DNA of 37,973 bases, from positions 1 to 37,973 of the forward strand of contig NZ_JACVAA010000012.1 in NCBI RefSeq assembly GCF_014851565.1. Reading direction: 5' to 3'. The position numbers were made by a program, and so were the translations under genes. Of the stretch, positions 29,700 to 37,401 are shown piece by piece (within the stretch, counting starts at the first letter, position 1; every line of letters starts with the position of its first letter). This DNA comes from Pseudomonas sp. PDM15. GTDB lineage: Bacteria > Pseudomonadota > Gammaproteobacteria > Pseudomonadales > Pseudomonadaceae. The notes below the pieces were generated by a model. That model saw only the letters and a list, made by a program, of their open reading frames with translations, did not search any database and was not told where the DNA came from.

Positions 29700-30682
29700 G
29701 CGCCGAATTCCTCAAACAGATCATTGTAAGCAACTAAGATATCTCTCTCTTCATGATTAAGAGGATGATCTATTAGAACTGGCTTATAAAGATCAACGGC
29801 CAGCTTACGATCCCAAATATCTTGATATATTCTTGCAATGAACTGATCTCTAAGCCCCCAGCGTACCCCATAGTCAATTGCCAATTTTGCTACAGGTGTT
29901 CCTTCAAAATATGCACGTTGTATAGCATCGCTGAAATCATCCAAGAGCAACTGATCATGTGTCATTGGCACGACATGCATACCGAACAGCAGGTCTAGAT
30001 TTGCTTCGAGGGATTTAGTAAGCATATCTAGTGATACTTGAAGAGTCCTTATGCCGGCGCTTGCATAATATTCACTCTCAAGCAGTACTCGCTTAGTGGC
30101 GTATTCTCTATCTTTCTTTTGTTGGGCTGGGGTTTTAGCTTTTGTGCTTCGCCTTTCCGAGAAGGCTAACTCTGTGTCTTTTACTGACCAATTCACGGCA
30201 TAAGGTTTGCCTGTACTATCGGTCAAGAACAGCAAAAGATCTCCCTGATAAGGAAATGGCTTTCTCTTTCTCTCTCCATCTTTGTCAACATAGACAATGA
30301 CGTGGTGATCAAACCCAATGGACTCCGCAACTTTTAGGGTTCCAAGCACCGGTGGCGGGAATGATTCTGTCGATAGCGGGTGGCCACGCAAAGGATGAAC
30401 CGTCTGAACAGGAGACAGCATCTTTTGTTCATGAATATCAAGAAGTGCGGGGTGATATAGGGCGAGCTGAGTAAACACACGCTCGGGAGTGGACAGTGCG
30501 TGAATTGCCCGCCCGAGCTTCCGACTATTCAACCTGCTAACTCGAGACCCTTTTGGGGCCTCTTTAGGTACTGCCAGCGTGGACGGGACGTAAGGGTCGC
30601 CCCATTCGAAGTTTCTTTGCCGGCTTACGATCTGGTCGTATCTCTGCTGAGGCTTCATATCAGGACTTCCAGTGCCATTCAC
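29696..30682 (-). CDS. tnsA: TnsA-like endonuclease subunit
   Basis: 328 aa from a GTG at 30682; the ATG eight codons later (30658), preceded by GGAAGT, may be the true start. Nuclease residues fit TnsA: Glu67 (PERVF), Asp148 (YQGDLL), Lys168 (NWSVK). TnsA nicks the 5' ends so that the element leaves by cut-and-paste. The C-terminal half (KLAIDYGVRWGLRDQFIARI) resembles the TnsA winged-helix part. First gene of the tnsABC operon. Length is above Tn7 TnsA (273 aa). Confidence 0.82.
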   Translation of the reverse strand: MNGTGSPDMKPQQRYDQIVSRQRNFEWGDPYVPSTLAVPKEAPKGSRVSRLNSRKLGRAIHALSTPERVFTQLALYHPALLDIHEQKMLSPVQTVHPLRGHPLSTESFPPPVLGTLKVAESIGFDHHVIVYVDKDGERKRKPFPYQGDLLLFLTDSTGKPYAVNWSVKDTELAFSERRSTKAKTPAQQKKDREYATKRVLLESEYYASAGIRTLQVSLDMLTKSLEANLDLLFGMHVVPMTHDQLLLDDFSDAIQRAYFEGTPVAKLAIDYGVRWGLRDQFIARIYQDIWDRKLAVDLYKPVLIDHPLNHEERDILVAYNDLFEEFGA

Positions 30683-30803
30683 GTTATGCGGGTCGACACT
30701 TTGAAGATGTGACCTGCGCAGTAGCGAATCATCCTTCTATAGCGAGCAGGCACAATTAAGGCTCGCTGCTCACGATAAATACTTTTCTGAGGATGAACGG
30801 AGC

Positions 30804-30828
30804 CGTGCAGGGCTTGACGCCCCGCACG
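30804..30828 (+). other. Hairpin of a candidate structured transcript
   Basis: CGTGC (30804-30808) pairs with GCACG (30824-30828) and GGGC (30810-30813) with GCCC (30819-30822) around a TTGAC loop, with one A/C mismatch. It precedes the terminator-like hairpin at 30880 by about 50 nt on the plus strand. With it, this could be a short RNA of roughly 100-150 nt; no conserved family is recognised. Confidence 0.3.
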
Positions 30829-30879
30829 AAGCGGATAGACAATGGATTTGTCAGGCACTCAAATCTGACTTTCCCGCAG

Positions 30880-30906
30880 AGGCCCAAGGTAGCACTTGGG
30901 CCTTTG
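30880..30906 (+). terminator. Intrinsic terminator-like hairpin
   Basis: AGGCCCAAG (30880-30888), loop GTAGCA, CTTGGGCCT (30895-30903), then TTGTCT. A 9-bp GC-rich stem and T-rich tail suit a terminator reading rightward, though no gene reads into it from the left; the tns operon runs the other way. Something short may be transcribed from about 30740. Confidence 0.5.
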
Positions 30907-31107
30907 TCTATCTGACTCGTAGCTCCTTGTATCTAGCTCGATGTCATATTAAATATCTCTTCTTTTCTGCTCGCTAGGCCCACATTGCACCGCTCACGGT
31001 CCAATGCTTAGTCGTCTGGATTCATATCCACGGCGTATCTAATATCGGCACTCTATAAATGACGAAGCTAGCCATGGTACAGCCTGAAAATCCGGGCTGA
31101 CAATAGA

Positions 31108-31165
31108 AAAGTTTAAACTTTCATGCGCCTCCGCCGGCGCATAGGGGCCCGCCGGCGGAGGCGCA
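31108..31165. repeat. Strong 16-bp hairpin beside a 14-bp AT palindrome, tnsA-tnsD gap
   Basis: AAAGTTTAAACTTT is a perfect palindrome at 31108-31121. Directly after it, 31124-31139 and 31150-31165 form a perfect 16-bp GC-rich stem with a 10-nt loop. They lie in the 665-bp gene-free region 30683-31347, which otherwise holds the terminator at 30880 and, near 31270-31300, AT-rich DNA with a TTATGAT box that may be the tnsD promoter. Confidence 0.55.
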
Positions 31166-31347
31166 AAGCCCAGAAAATTCGCGCCTTTCCTAGGCCTGCC
31201 TCCCGGCCCGTAGTTACGCTCGATAACGCATCCACTAGATTCCCAAATTTATAATAGGCATTTTGCAGACACGTTTTTATTTCTTATGATCTGCTTGTAT
31301 GCCGACCTTTTACTACGCTAAATCACCTCTTATTCAGTGGTCGATTT

Positions 31348-32964
31348 ATGTCAGGCTTCTACCCCGCCTCAGAGATACAGCCTCCGGACATAACGTTAAA
31401 GTGGCTTGAGGATGAAACGTTCTTCAGCATCTGCAGCCGTCAGCACGCTATCTGGGGAAACCACGAGCCCTCTGCCACCTTTCGGTTGCTATCCGAATCC
31501 CCTGGCCGACCGGCAACACATGACTTCGCCTACAACTTAAACGCGCTGCGCCCTAGCATCAGGTCGGTATGGGGTGATCCCGACTCGATCATCCACGAAC
31601 ACACAATCCTTCCCTTGTTTCTGCCCTTTCAATCTCAGCCGCACATTCAGGCGGTGATGCAGATGCTTAAGGGAGAAGGGGCAGGTTCGATCAAATATCG
31701 TCTTGGCTTGGTCACCGGACGCTTTGGTGCAGAGCATCCTTTGAAGGCCTGCAGCTGCTGTATTGATTCAGATTTCTGTCGGCACGGAGTGGCCTATTGG
31801 CATGTTGCTCACCAGTATCCAGGTGTTCTGATATGTCCAGTTCACAAGGTATGGCTCCAAGAGAGCGTTCATAACCGGCCATGGTCGGGACGCTTCCAGC
31901 TGGCTCTCCCAGGTCATGCCTCTCTGACACATCAACGTGCAGAGGATCTGGAACCCATCGAACTCGAGGCACTGAATCAGCTAGCTACCGCCATCCTCGA
32001 CCTAGCTTCAGTAGGGAACAGCAGATCCTTTGAGCCATTGCTTGTAAGATCGGTCTATCGCAACGCCCTCAGCCAAGTGGGCTATCGGAACCCCACCTCG
32101 TCTCAAGTCACGTCCTCGCTCGTTCAGCACACCTCCCCCCTTCAGCCGTTCCATCCGCTCACCTCGCTACCGACCACGGAGCAGAAGGCATCAACCTTTA
32201 TTGAGCAGCTCATTCGAAGTCCGCGAGGACATAGCCATCCGCTCAAGCATTTGGTGATGATTACGTGGCTATTCGGGGACGTGAGCGCATTCATCGACGC
32301 CTACGATCGTCTTGCCCAAGAGCCAGAGCACCCAGATGCACCGCAGCTGCTTTACACCGACACGCAGGCAGCGAAGCCGTCCGAACCAATACAAGCCAAG
32401 AAGCTCAAGCCCAAAACACTCAAACCACCCATGCGTGCACAGATTCTACGGATGCTCAGTCGCGGCGCGCAGAAGCATTCGATCTGCAGCCAGTTCAGCA
32501 TCACCATTTCTACCGTCAACAAGCTGCTTAGAGCTGAGCCGCTGGCACAGAAATCTTGGATCGCCGCCAAGTTTCAAAAGGATCTACTGAAGCATCGAAG
32601 CGAATGGAGCTCGCTTTTGCAGCAATTCCCGGACTCAAGCGCCAGCGTGGTTCGCGCGCATGGCCCAAACCTTTATGCGTGGCTCTATCGAAACGACAAG
32701 GCCTGGCTGGTTCAGGAAATTTCCAGGCTACCCACTGGCCGCAATGGGAATAACTCGAAGGTCGATTGGAGCGAGAGGGACATTGAGCTAGAAAGATCTG
32801 TCGAGAATGCGATGAAGCTAGTGCTTTCTACACACCCGGATCACACCTGCAACAAGCAGAGTATCCATTCGCTGGTTCCAGCCCTATCCAGCTGCCTTCA
32901 GAACACCAACCAGTACCCGCGAACTAGGGCGCTATTGCTCAGGCTTAAGCAACAGCGTTTTTAG
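31348..32964 (+). CDS. tnsD: TnsD/TniQ-family target-selection protein
   Basis: 538 aa (Tn7 TnsD is 508). N-terminal TniQ-type domain with zinc ligands: CSCC at 135-138, a WHVAH pair at 151-155, CPVH at 163-166. The C-terminal part contains helix-turn-helix-like segments (GAQKHSICSQFSITISTVNK), as expected for a long TnsD that reads a specific DNA site. TnsD recognises an attachment site and recruits TnsC. It is divergent from tnsA instead of following tnsC. Which site it recognises cannot be told from the sequence; the insertion seen here is inside a mobile-element gene. Confidence 0.82.
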   Translation: MSGFYPASEIQPPDITLKWLEDETFFSICSRQHAIWGNHEPSATFRLLSESPGRPATHDFAYNLNALRPSIRSVWGDPDSIIHEHTILPLFLPFQSQPHIQAVMQMLKGEGAGSIKYRLGLVTGRFGAEHPLKACSCCIDSDFCRHGVAYWHVAHQYPGVLICPVHKVWLQESVHNRPWSGRFQLALPGHASLTHQRAEDLEPIELEALNQLATAILDLASVGNSRSFEPLLVRSVYRNALSQVGYRNPTSSQVTSSLVQHTSPLQPFHPLTSLPTTEQKASTFIEQLIRSPRGHSHPLKHLVMITWLFGDVSAFIDAYDRLAQEPEHPDAPQLLYTDTQAAKPSEPIQAKKLKPKTLKPPMRAQILRMLSRGAQKHSICSQFSITISTVNKLLRAEPLAQKSWIAAKFQKDLLKHRSEWSSLLQQFPDSSASVVRAHGPNLYAWLYRNDKAWLVQEISRLPTGRNGNNSKVDWSERDIELERSVENAMKLVLSTHPDHTCNKQSIHSLVPALSSCLQNTNQYPRTRALLLRLKQQRF

Positions 32965-33071
32965 CCTGAGATTATCTCCGCGCCGAAGGTCTCGTCTTGC
33001 TCAGCTTGGTACACGCCGATTGAAGAGATAGGCTAACCAGGCCTTCAGAAATTGCTCTATAGGAGATCTCA

Positions 33072-33668
33072 ATGGCTCCTTCTGGCCAACCGGTGTCCCG
33101 CCTTGTTGCGCAGAAGGTTCGGCGCCTTCCAAAAGGACGACCATTCAGCATCAGGCTCTTTGCAACGCTAGGTTCAGCGAACGCCGTCTATAAAGCCTTT
33201 GCTCAACTGGTCAACCGGGGTGAACTCGTCCGTGCTTACCCCGGAATCTACATGCGCCCGAAACGGGTTCAGTACGTTGGCTGGGTCTTCCCCAGCCAAA
33301 AGGCAACTGTGGATTTGATTGCCAAGCAAAGCCGCCACACACTACAAATGCATGGCGCCAATGCGGTTAGGAGATTTGGCCTAAGCACCCAAATGCCCAT
33401 GGTCGATATCTACTACACCAGCGGGGCCAGTAGAAAGATACGCCATGGAAAGTCGGAAACCTGGCTCGTTCATGCGCCCCCTGTGGCAATACAACACCCA
33501 GGAACGAAGGTCGGCATGGCCCTCAGCGCGATGTTCTACCTGGGCAAGGACGGTTGGGACACAAGCTGTGCTGCCGTCATCAAGAAGGCACTCAGCCCTG
33601 ATGAACTAGCCACGCTCATGGCCTGCAGAATGCCAAAATGGATGCGGGCGGTGCTAGAAACCGCATAG
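33072..33668 (+). CDS. AbiEi/DUF6088-like transcriptional regulator (antitoxin type), orphan
   Basis: 198 aa. VSRLVAQKVRRLPKGRPFSI is the typical opening, followed by a winged-helix segment (AVYKAFAQLVNRGELVRAYP, then GIYMRPKR). Family members are type IV antitoxins that repress their operon and counter an AbiEii nucleotidyltransferase toxin. No AbiEii-like gene follows; the next gene is a membrane protein. It has ribosome site TAGGAG. It lies 107 bp after tnsD in the same direction and is probably cargo. Confidence 0.75.
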   Translation: MAPSGQPVSRLVAQKVRRLPKGRPFSIRLFATLGSANAVYKAFAQLVNRGELVRAYPGIYMRPKRVQYVGWVFPSQKATVDLIAKQSRHTLQMHGANAVRRFGLSTQMPMVDIYYTSGASRKIRHGKSETWLVHAPPVAIQHPGTKVGMALSAMFYLGKDGWDTSCAAVIKKALSPDELATLMACRMPKWMRAVLETA

Positions 33669-33711
33669 CGTCGCGGGCGTTGTCGGCTCAAGAAGCTATC
33701 GGTCTACCACT

Positions 33712-34470
33712 ATGACAACGAGCTCGCTTATGAGGATGAGCATGCAACCCACGAGACATAAAATCCTTGAGATCCTCGGCAACCTCGAACAGGCCGAAAA
33801 GGATCTGCTCAAGCAGCAACGCATTCAAGAGAAGGCCACCACTTCCTATCGCGTGGGGTTCTGGGTTTTCTGGGCTGGCTTCATAACACCAATGGCCATT
33901 TCAATGGCCCTTGCGCTTGCTGCTTGGCTGGGAGATTACCGCGACCTGCTTATTGGCAGCGTCATACTGCTGCTGGTGACCTACATAGTGATCCTTGCCT
34001 ACCCACTGCTTGGTGCATGGCTCTATCGGGGGGCAATCCGAAGTGCAGTTCATGCTCCGTTCGCAAACCTGCTGAATAATTACCTGGAGCGTCCACTGCG
34101 CGTTGATGGCGACTATTTACCTCAGCTCGCTGCGCTGCCAAAGCCTGAATTACAGCTAGGCATTATGGAGTTGAAGGAAGCCCGGAAAAGCCTCGCCCAG
34201 CGAGTAGCCTTGGTAGCGGGCCCCATCGAAACCATAGGCATCTTGCCGGGGCTTGTAGCTATGCTGGTCACCTTCCAACAGCTCGATAGCCAGCCTGCCT
34301 GGATCCAGGCCATTGCCTACGCCAACCCCCTCATCTTCCTTATGGCTGTGATAGGCCACAACTTTCTAGCCCGCTATGACCGCATGATTGCTTTGGCGGA
34401 ACTAGCACTGACACAACAACCGGAGGTTGCTCAGGCAACACCAAATGCTCCTCGCCTTGTGGCGCAGTAG
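33712..34470 (+). CDS. Multi-pass membrane protein of unknown function
   Basis: 252 aa. A charged, coiled N-terminus (ILGNLEQAEKDLLKQQRIQE) precedes about four membrane segments: VFWAGFITPMAISMALALAA, then LIGSVILLLVTYIVILAYP, then IGILPGLVAMLVTF, then ANPLIFLMAVIGHNFL. Start may be any of the Met residues at positions 1, 7, 9 or 11 (ATG at 33712). It follows the AbiEi-like gene by 43 bp in the same direction, so may share a message. Family not recognised. Confidence 0.65.
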   Translation: MTTSSLMRMSMQPTRHKILEILGNLEQAEKDLLKQQRIQEKATTSYRVGFWVFWAGFITPMAISMALALAAWLGDYRDLLIGSVILLLVTYIVILAYPLLGAWLYRGAIRSAVHAPFANLLNNYLERPLRVDGDYLPQLAALPKPELQLGIMELKEARKSLAQRVALVAGPIETIGILPGLVAMLVTFQQLDSQPAWIQAIAYANPLIFLMAVIGHNFLARYDRMIALAELALTQQPEVAQATPNAPRLVAQ

Positions 34471-34490
34471 CAGCTCCCTTTAAGACACCA

Positions 34491-34889
34491 CTAAGAGACT
34501 CGAAGCGAATCGATCCTCTTGAACGTTTCGTTGAGGGACACCAGGTCGCCCTTGGCCATAACCTCAAGTGGGGATCGTCCATTGAAGAACTCGTTGTGAT
34601 TCTCCATCGAGGGGAAGCCATAGATATTTTCTTGATTGTCGAAGACAGCACTAAGCGCAGCGTGGATGTTTAAGACCACGCTGATCCGCCGCAACTGCTC
34701 TGGGTCTAGGGAAACGGACCAACCCAGGGGCTGCTTCTTCGCGTATACGTACGTGCTTTCAGGGATACCCAGAATGCTACGTGCCTGCTCCGGTGTGGCT
34801 TTCCACTTGTCTATGACGTTCAGTGCTGCGGTAAGCCCTACAGCACATTGCTCTTCCGAAAAATTGTGGTCTTGAATAGTCGCTACCAT
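34491..34889 (-). CDS. Xre/MbcA/ParS-type antitoxin domain protein, orphan
   Basis: 132 aa from the ATG at 34889 (MVATIQDHNF), chosen because the longer frame to 34958 has an unlikely sequence. A helix-turn-helix-like half (VIDKWKATPEQARSILGIPE) is followed by a toxin-binding half ending SPLEVMAKGDLVSLNETFKR, the pattern of DUF2384 antitoxins that neutralise RES-domain toxins. No RES-domain toxin is adjacent: downstream lies a convergent membrane gene and upstream a divergent coiled-coil gene. It may be a regulator or the remainder of a toxin-antitoxin pair. Confidence 0.72.
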   Translation of the reverse strand: MVATIQDHNFSEEQCAVGLTAALNVIDKWKATPEQARSILGIPESTYVYAKKQPLGWSVSLDPEQLRRISVVLNIHAALSAVFDNQENIYGFPSMENHNEFFNGRSPLEVMAKGDLVSLNETFKRIDSLRVS

Positions 34890-35083
34890 GACCGAGCTCC
34901 AGCGAAGTCCGATGGCCCAGTTTCTGATTAAGATTCCCTGGGGGCAAGCCACGCTCAAGCATGCCTACAGCGCAGCCCGGAGCGGGAGTCACTCCCACAG
35001 ACGCCACTGCTATTGCTTGAGCCGGCCTCGACTTCTCCTTAGACCAGCTTGAGCAAAGACACCACAGAGCAAGGAGGCAGAAA

Positions 35084-35524
35084 ATGGGGCGACGTAAGCC
35101 AAAATCTTTCACTCACTGGGCAATTGGGGTTATAGGCACAGTGATTACCGCGCTGATCATTTACCAGCTGCGCATCCACAAAGCTGAGTACCGGCTGGAG
35201 CGTGAGATATCCCGTTCTCAGCAACAGTTGCAGCACAACCTCTCAACTCGACCTCCAGCAGCCCACCAACTGACACCCGAAGAGGTCGCTGCCAACCAAG
35301 AGGCTTCAAGGCGCCAGGCCGAGATAAATCACCGGCTTGCAGCAGAGCAGGCAAAAGCCATAGCTGAGCAACAACGGAAGGAAGGTGCTTGGTCCAAGTA
35401 TTTCACTCCAACGCAGCGCTGCCAGATTCCAGAATCCCAGCGCATGGCGGATGTTTGTAAGGCTAATGAGGCCAAGCTCCGAGCCCGGTTCGAAGCCGAA
35501 TGGGCCGCTAGTGAGCGCTCATGA
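35084..35524 (+). CDS. Membrane-anchored coiled-coil protein
   Basis: 146 aa with a strong ribosome site AAGGAGG. A basic start (MGRRKPKSF) leads to one membrane helix (WAIGVIGTVITALIIY, about 12-27), then a long charged helix (YRLEREISRSQQQLQHNL; EASRRQAEINHRLAAEQAKA) and a C-terminal part with two Cys (CQIPESQRMADVCKANEAK). Topology suggests the helix faces the periplasm or the cytoplasm; the sequence does not settle this. It ends 16 bp before the MITE-like element. Function unknown. Confidence 0.65.
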   Translation: MGRRKPKSFTHWAIGVIGTVITALIIYQLRIHKAEYRLEREISRSQQQLQHNLSTRPPAAHQLTPEEVAANQEASRRQAEINHRLAAEQAKAIAEQQRKEGAWSKYFTPTQRCQIPESQRMADVCKANEAKLRARFEAEWAASERS

Positions 35525-35539
35525 GCCGTGTCCGCTTCC

Positions 35540-35725
35540 GGCCGATTCTGTTGAAAAAGTCGGCATTGGCCGGGGGCTCCTGCTCAGTCTCTAAAAATCG
35601 GATGATTAGCGTGCTGCCACGCGAAATCTGGAGTAGTTCAGAGGCGGCATTTGCTCAGATTTCAATGTCGGCCGCGCAATTTCGTGGGCAGAAATTGCAC
35701 TGGGACTTTTTCAACAGAATCGGCC
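35540..35725. mobile_element. 186-bp MITE-like element with 22-bp perfect terminal inverted repeats
   Basis: The left end (35540-35561) and right end (35704-35725) are exact reverse complements over 22 bp, beginning GGCCGATTCTGTTGAAAA. The interior has no open reading frame of note. The length and ends suit a non-autonomous derivative of an insertion sequence whose transposase acts in trans; I cannot name the parent. No target-site duplication is visible at the edges (CTTCC left, AATAG right). Confidence 0.7.
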
Positions 35726-35799
35726 AATAGCTGCCATTCGATAACGAGGCCGGGCGTATCTCAAGAGTTCACGTCCTAGAGACGACAATTGCCTCACAT

Positions 35800-36603
35800 T
35801 TAGCCCTTGAAATAGACCATTTGATGAGTGGTCACCAATAGCTCACCATCAGCCCCCCACAGCTCCGCCGACTGGTCGAAAAAGCCGCGATGGAATCGGT
35901 TGGCGCGTGCCACGCCCAGCAGGGCACGATCCCCCTGGCGTGCCAGCGACTCGGCGTCCGCGTGGAAATAAGTGGTTAGAGACACTGTGCCCGCTGGCAT
36001 CATCTGCTGACGACGCACGAATACTCGCGGAAAGAAAACATCACTGATCGCCATCAAAGACAAGAAATCCAGCGGGCGAGGCGGCTCATCACGTACCCAC
36101 AGGCGGGTTGTTGCCCCTAAGGGTTCGCTACCGGGCTGCAGACCGCCATCAATGACGTGGAGTGCGTAGTTCTTGGCCCACCCCGGATACATCCGCGTGT
36201 CCAGGCGTGTGACCTGAGTCACCGCAGGCACCTCCGGCATGACCAGATCTGTCGCCTGCCAGCCAGACTCCGGGCGCTGCGCAGTCATCGCCGTCGCAGT
36301 CACCACTGTCTTTCCTAGCTGGTTTAGCGCTAACACCCAGTGCTGCGTTGTTCGGGTTGCACGTGCGAGTTGCACTGTCACGTCAAACTCGGCATCAGCG
36401 ACAACACCGGCGAAATTCACCGTCATGGCAACTGGTTGCCCCAGGCATCCTGGATTGGTCAGAACGCCGTTGAGCAAGGTTGCGGCAATAATGCCGCCGA
36501 ATGGCCCCACCATGTTGGCATAGCTACCGCCGAAATGGCCGCGTAACAGGCCCTCCTGCATAGAGCTCAGTGCGATGGCGGCATCCAACGAATGCAGTGA
36601 CAT
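35800..36603 (-). CDS. Acyl-CoA thioesterase-family protein (double hotdog)
   Basis: 267 aa. The pattern fits TesB/acyl-CoA thioesterase-like proteins: GHFGGSYANMVGPFGGIIAA in the first hotdog, VAMTVNFAGVVADAEFDV and TRTTQHWVLALN strands, then RLWVRDEPPRPLDFLSLMAI with the second hotdog and the C-terminal LLVTTHQMVYFKG. Such enzymes hydrolyse acyl-CoA to acid and CoA. It looks like a chromosomal-type metabolic gene carried as cargo. A TetR-like remnant lies just upstream, which may once have controlled it. Confidence 0.78.
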   Translation of the reverse strand: MSLHSLDAAIALSSMQEGLLRGHFGGSYANMVGPFGGIIAATLLNGVLTNPGCLGQPVAMTVNFAGVVADAEFDVTVQLARATRTTQHWVLALNQLGKTVVTATAMTAQRPESGWQATDLVMPEVPAVTQVTRLDTRMYPGWAKNYALHVIDGGLQPGSEPLGATTRLWVRDEPPRPLDFLSLMAISDVFFPRVFVRRQQMMPAGTVSLTTYFHADAESLARQGDRALLGVARANRFHRGFFDQSAELWGADGELLVTTHQMVYFKG

Positions 36604-36648
36604 ATCAGGTTTCTCGTCTGTTGGTATGAGGATTCAGCAGTTGAGTTT

Positions 36649-36790
36649 CTAGTGCAGAGAATAAGCCGCGCAATCCCGGTCACGCACATCGGGTGTGACC
36701 AGCGCCCGAGCAAGTAGAACGCCACCGAAGATCTGGCTCAGCAAACCCAGGCCAGATCGTCATCCTGCAAGACCGCACTGATGCGCTGTT
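36649..36790 (-). pseudogene. TetR-like regulator C-terminal remnant
   Basis: On the minus strand the frame ending at 36649-36651 reads LSQIFGGVLLARAL, then VTPDVRDRDCAAYSLH, similar to the last helices of TetR regulators. Immediately upstream a different frame reads QRISAVLQDDDLAWVC and stops, so a frameshift is inferred. No start or DNA-binding part remains. It lies between the thioesterase and transporter genes, both minus strand. The match rests on a short stretch. Confidence 0.35.
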
Positions 36791-36832
36791 GCTAGGTCAT
36801 CCGCCAATAGCGGACATTGCCGATGTCTCTTT

Positions 36833-37276
36833 CTAGCCCCGTCGAATGAGCCAAACGCCACTAACGATGAGCACCAAACCCGCGGCCTTGCCAACCGTGA
36901 TAGGTGACTCACGAAAGCCAGCCCATCCGTTGTGATCGAGCAGTAGAGCCATCCCTAGCTGGCCAGCCAACACCAGGGCCATGAAGAGCACCGCCCCAAT
37001 GCGAGGCCCGCAGAAGGCTGCGGTAGCAATGAAAAGGGCGCCGAGTAGCCCGCCGCCCCATTGCCACCAACTCATCTCTCTAAGGGCAAGCCAGGTGGGC
37101 AAATCCCGATTCACCCAAGCCAGCAGCAGTAAGGCTGCTCCACCAACTGAGAATGAAACCAGTGATGCTGCGAGTACCCCAGGGAGGGTTCTCGCAACCA
37201 GCCCGTTTATGCCTGCTTGCAGGGTAAGCATGGAACCTGCGAGCAATGGCATAACAAGCAGCAACCAGTTGGGCAT
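36833..37276 (-). CDS. DMT-superfamily transporter, YdcZ (DUF606) type
   Basis: 147 aa from the ATG at 37276, preceded by GGAGAACACC. Five membrane segments are visible, e.g. WLLLVMPLLAGSMLTLQAGI, LAASLVSFSVGGAALLLLAW, GLLGALFIATAAF, AVLFMALVLAGQLGMALLL, and AAGLVLIVSGVWLI. The motif order and length match the small DMT transporters of the YdcZ family, which work as dimers; the substrate is unknown. The longer start at 37342 adds a non-matching charged leader and is rejected. Probably cargo. Confidence 0.8.
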   Translation of the reverse strand: MPNWLLLVMPLLAGSMLTLQAGINGLVARTLPGVLAASLVSFSVGGAALLLLAWVNRDLPTWLALREMSWWQWGGGLLGALFIATAAFCGPRIGAVLFMALVLAGQLGMALLLDHNGWAGFRESPITVGKAAGLVLIVSGVWLIRRG

Positions 37277-37401
37277 GGTGTTCTCCAAAACTAGGCTCTG
37301 TGGTTTGTAGGGAGATGCTGGCTTCGACTTCCACTGGGTCACTTATCAATGCGTACAGGGAAATGTCGGGCGACAGGATGGAACGCCCCGTACAGATGCT
37401 C

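Noticed and set aside
26199..32964. CRISPR-associated (guide-RNA) transposon
   Set aside because: No cas gene or repeat-spacer array; tnsD has the long DNA-reading C-terminus of a site-specific selector.
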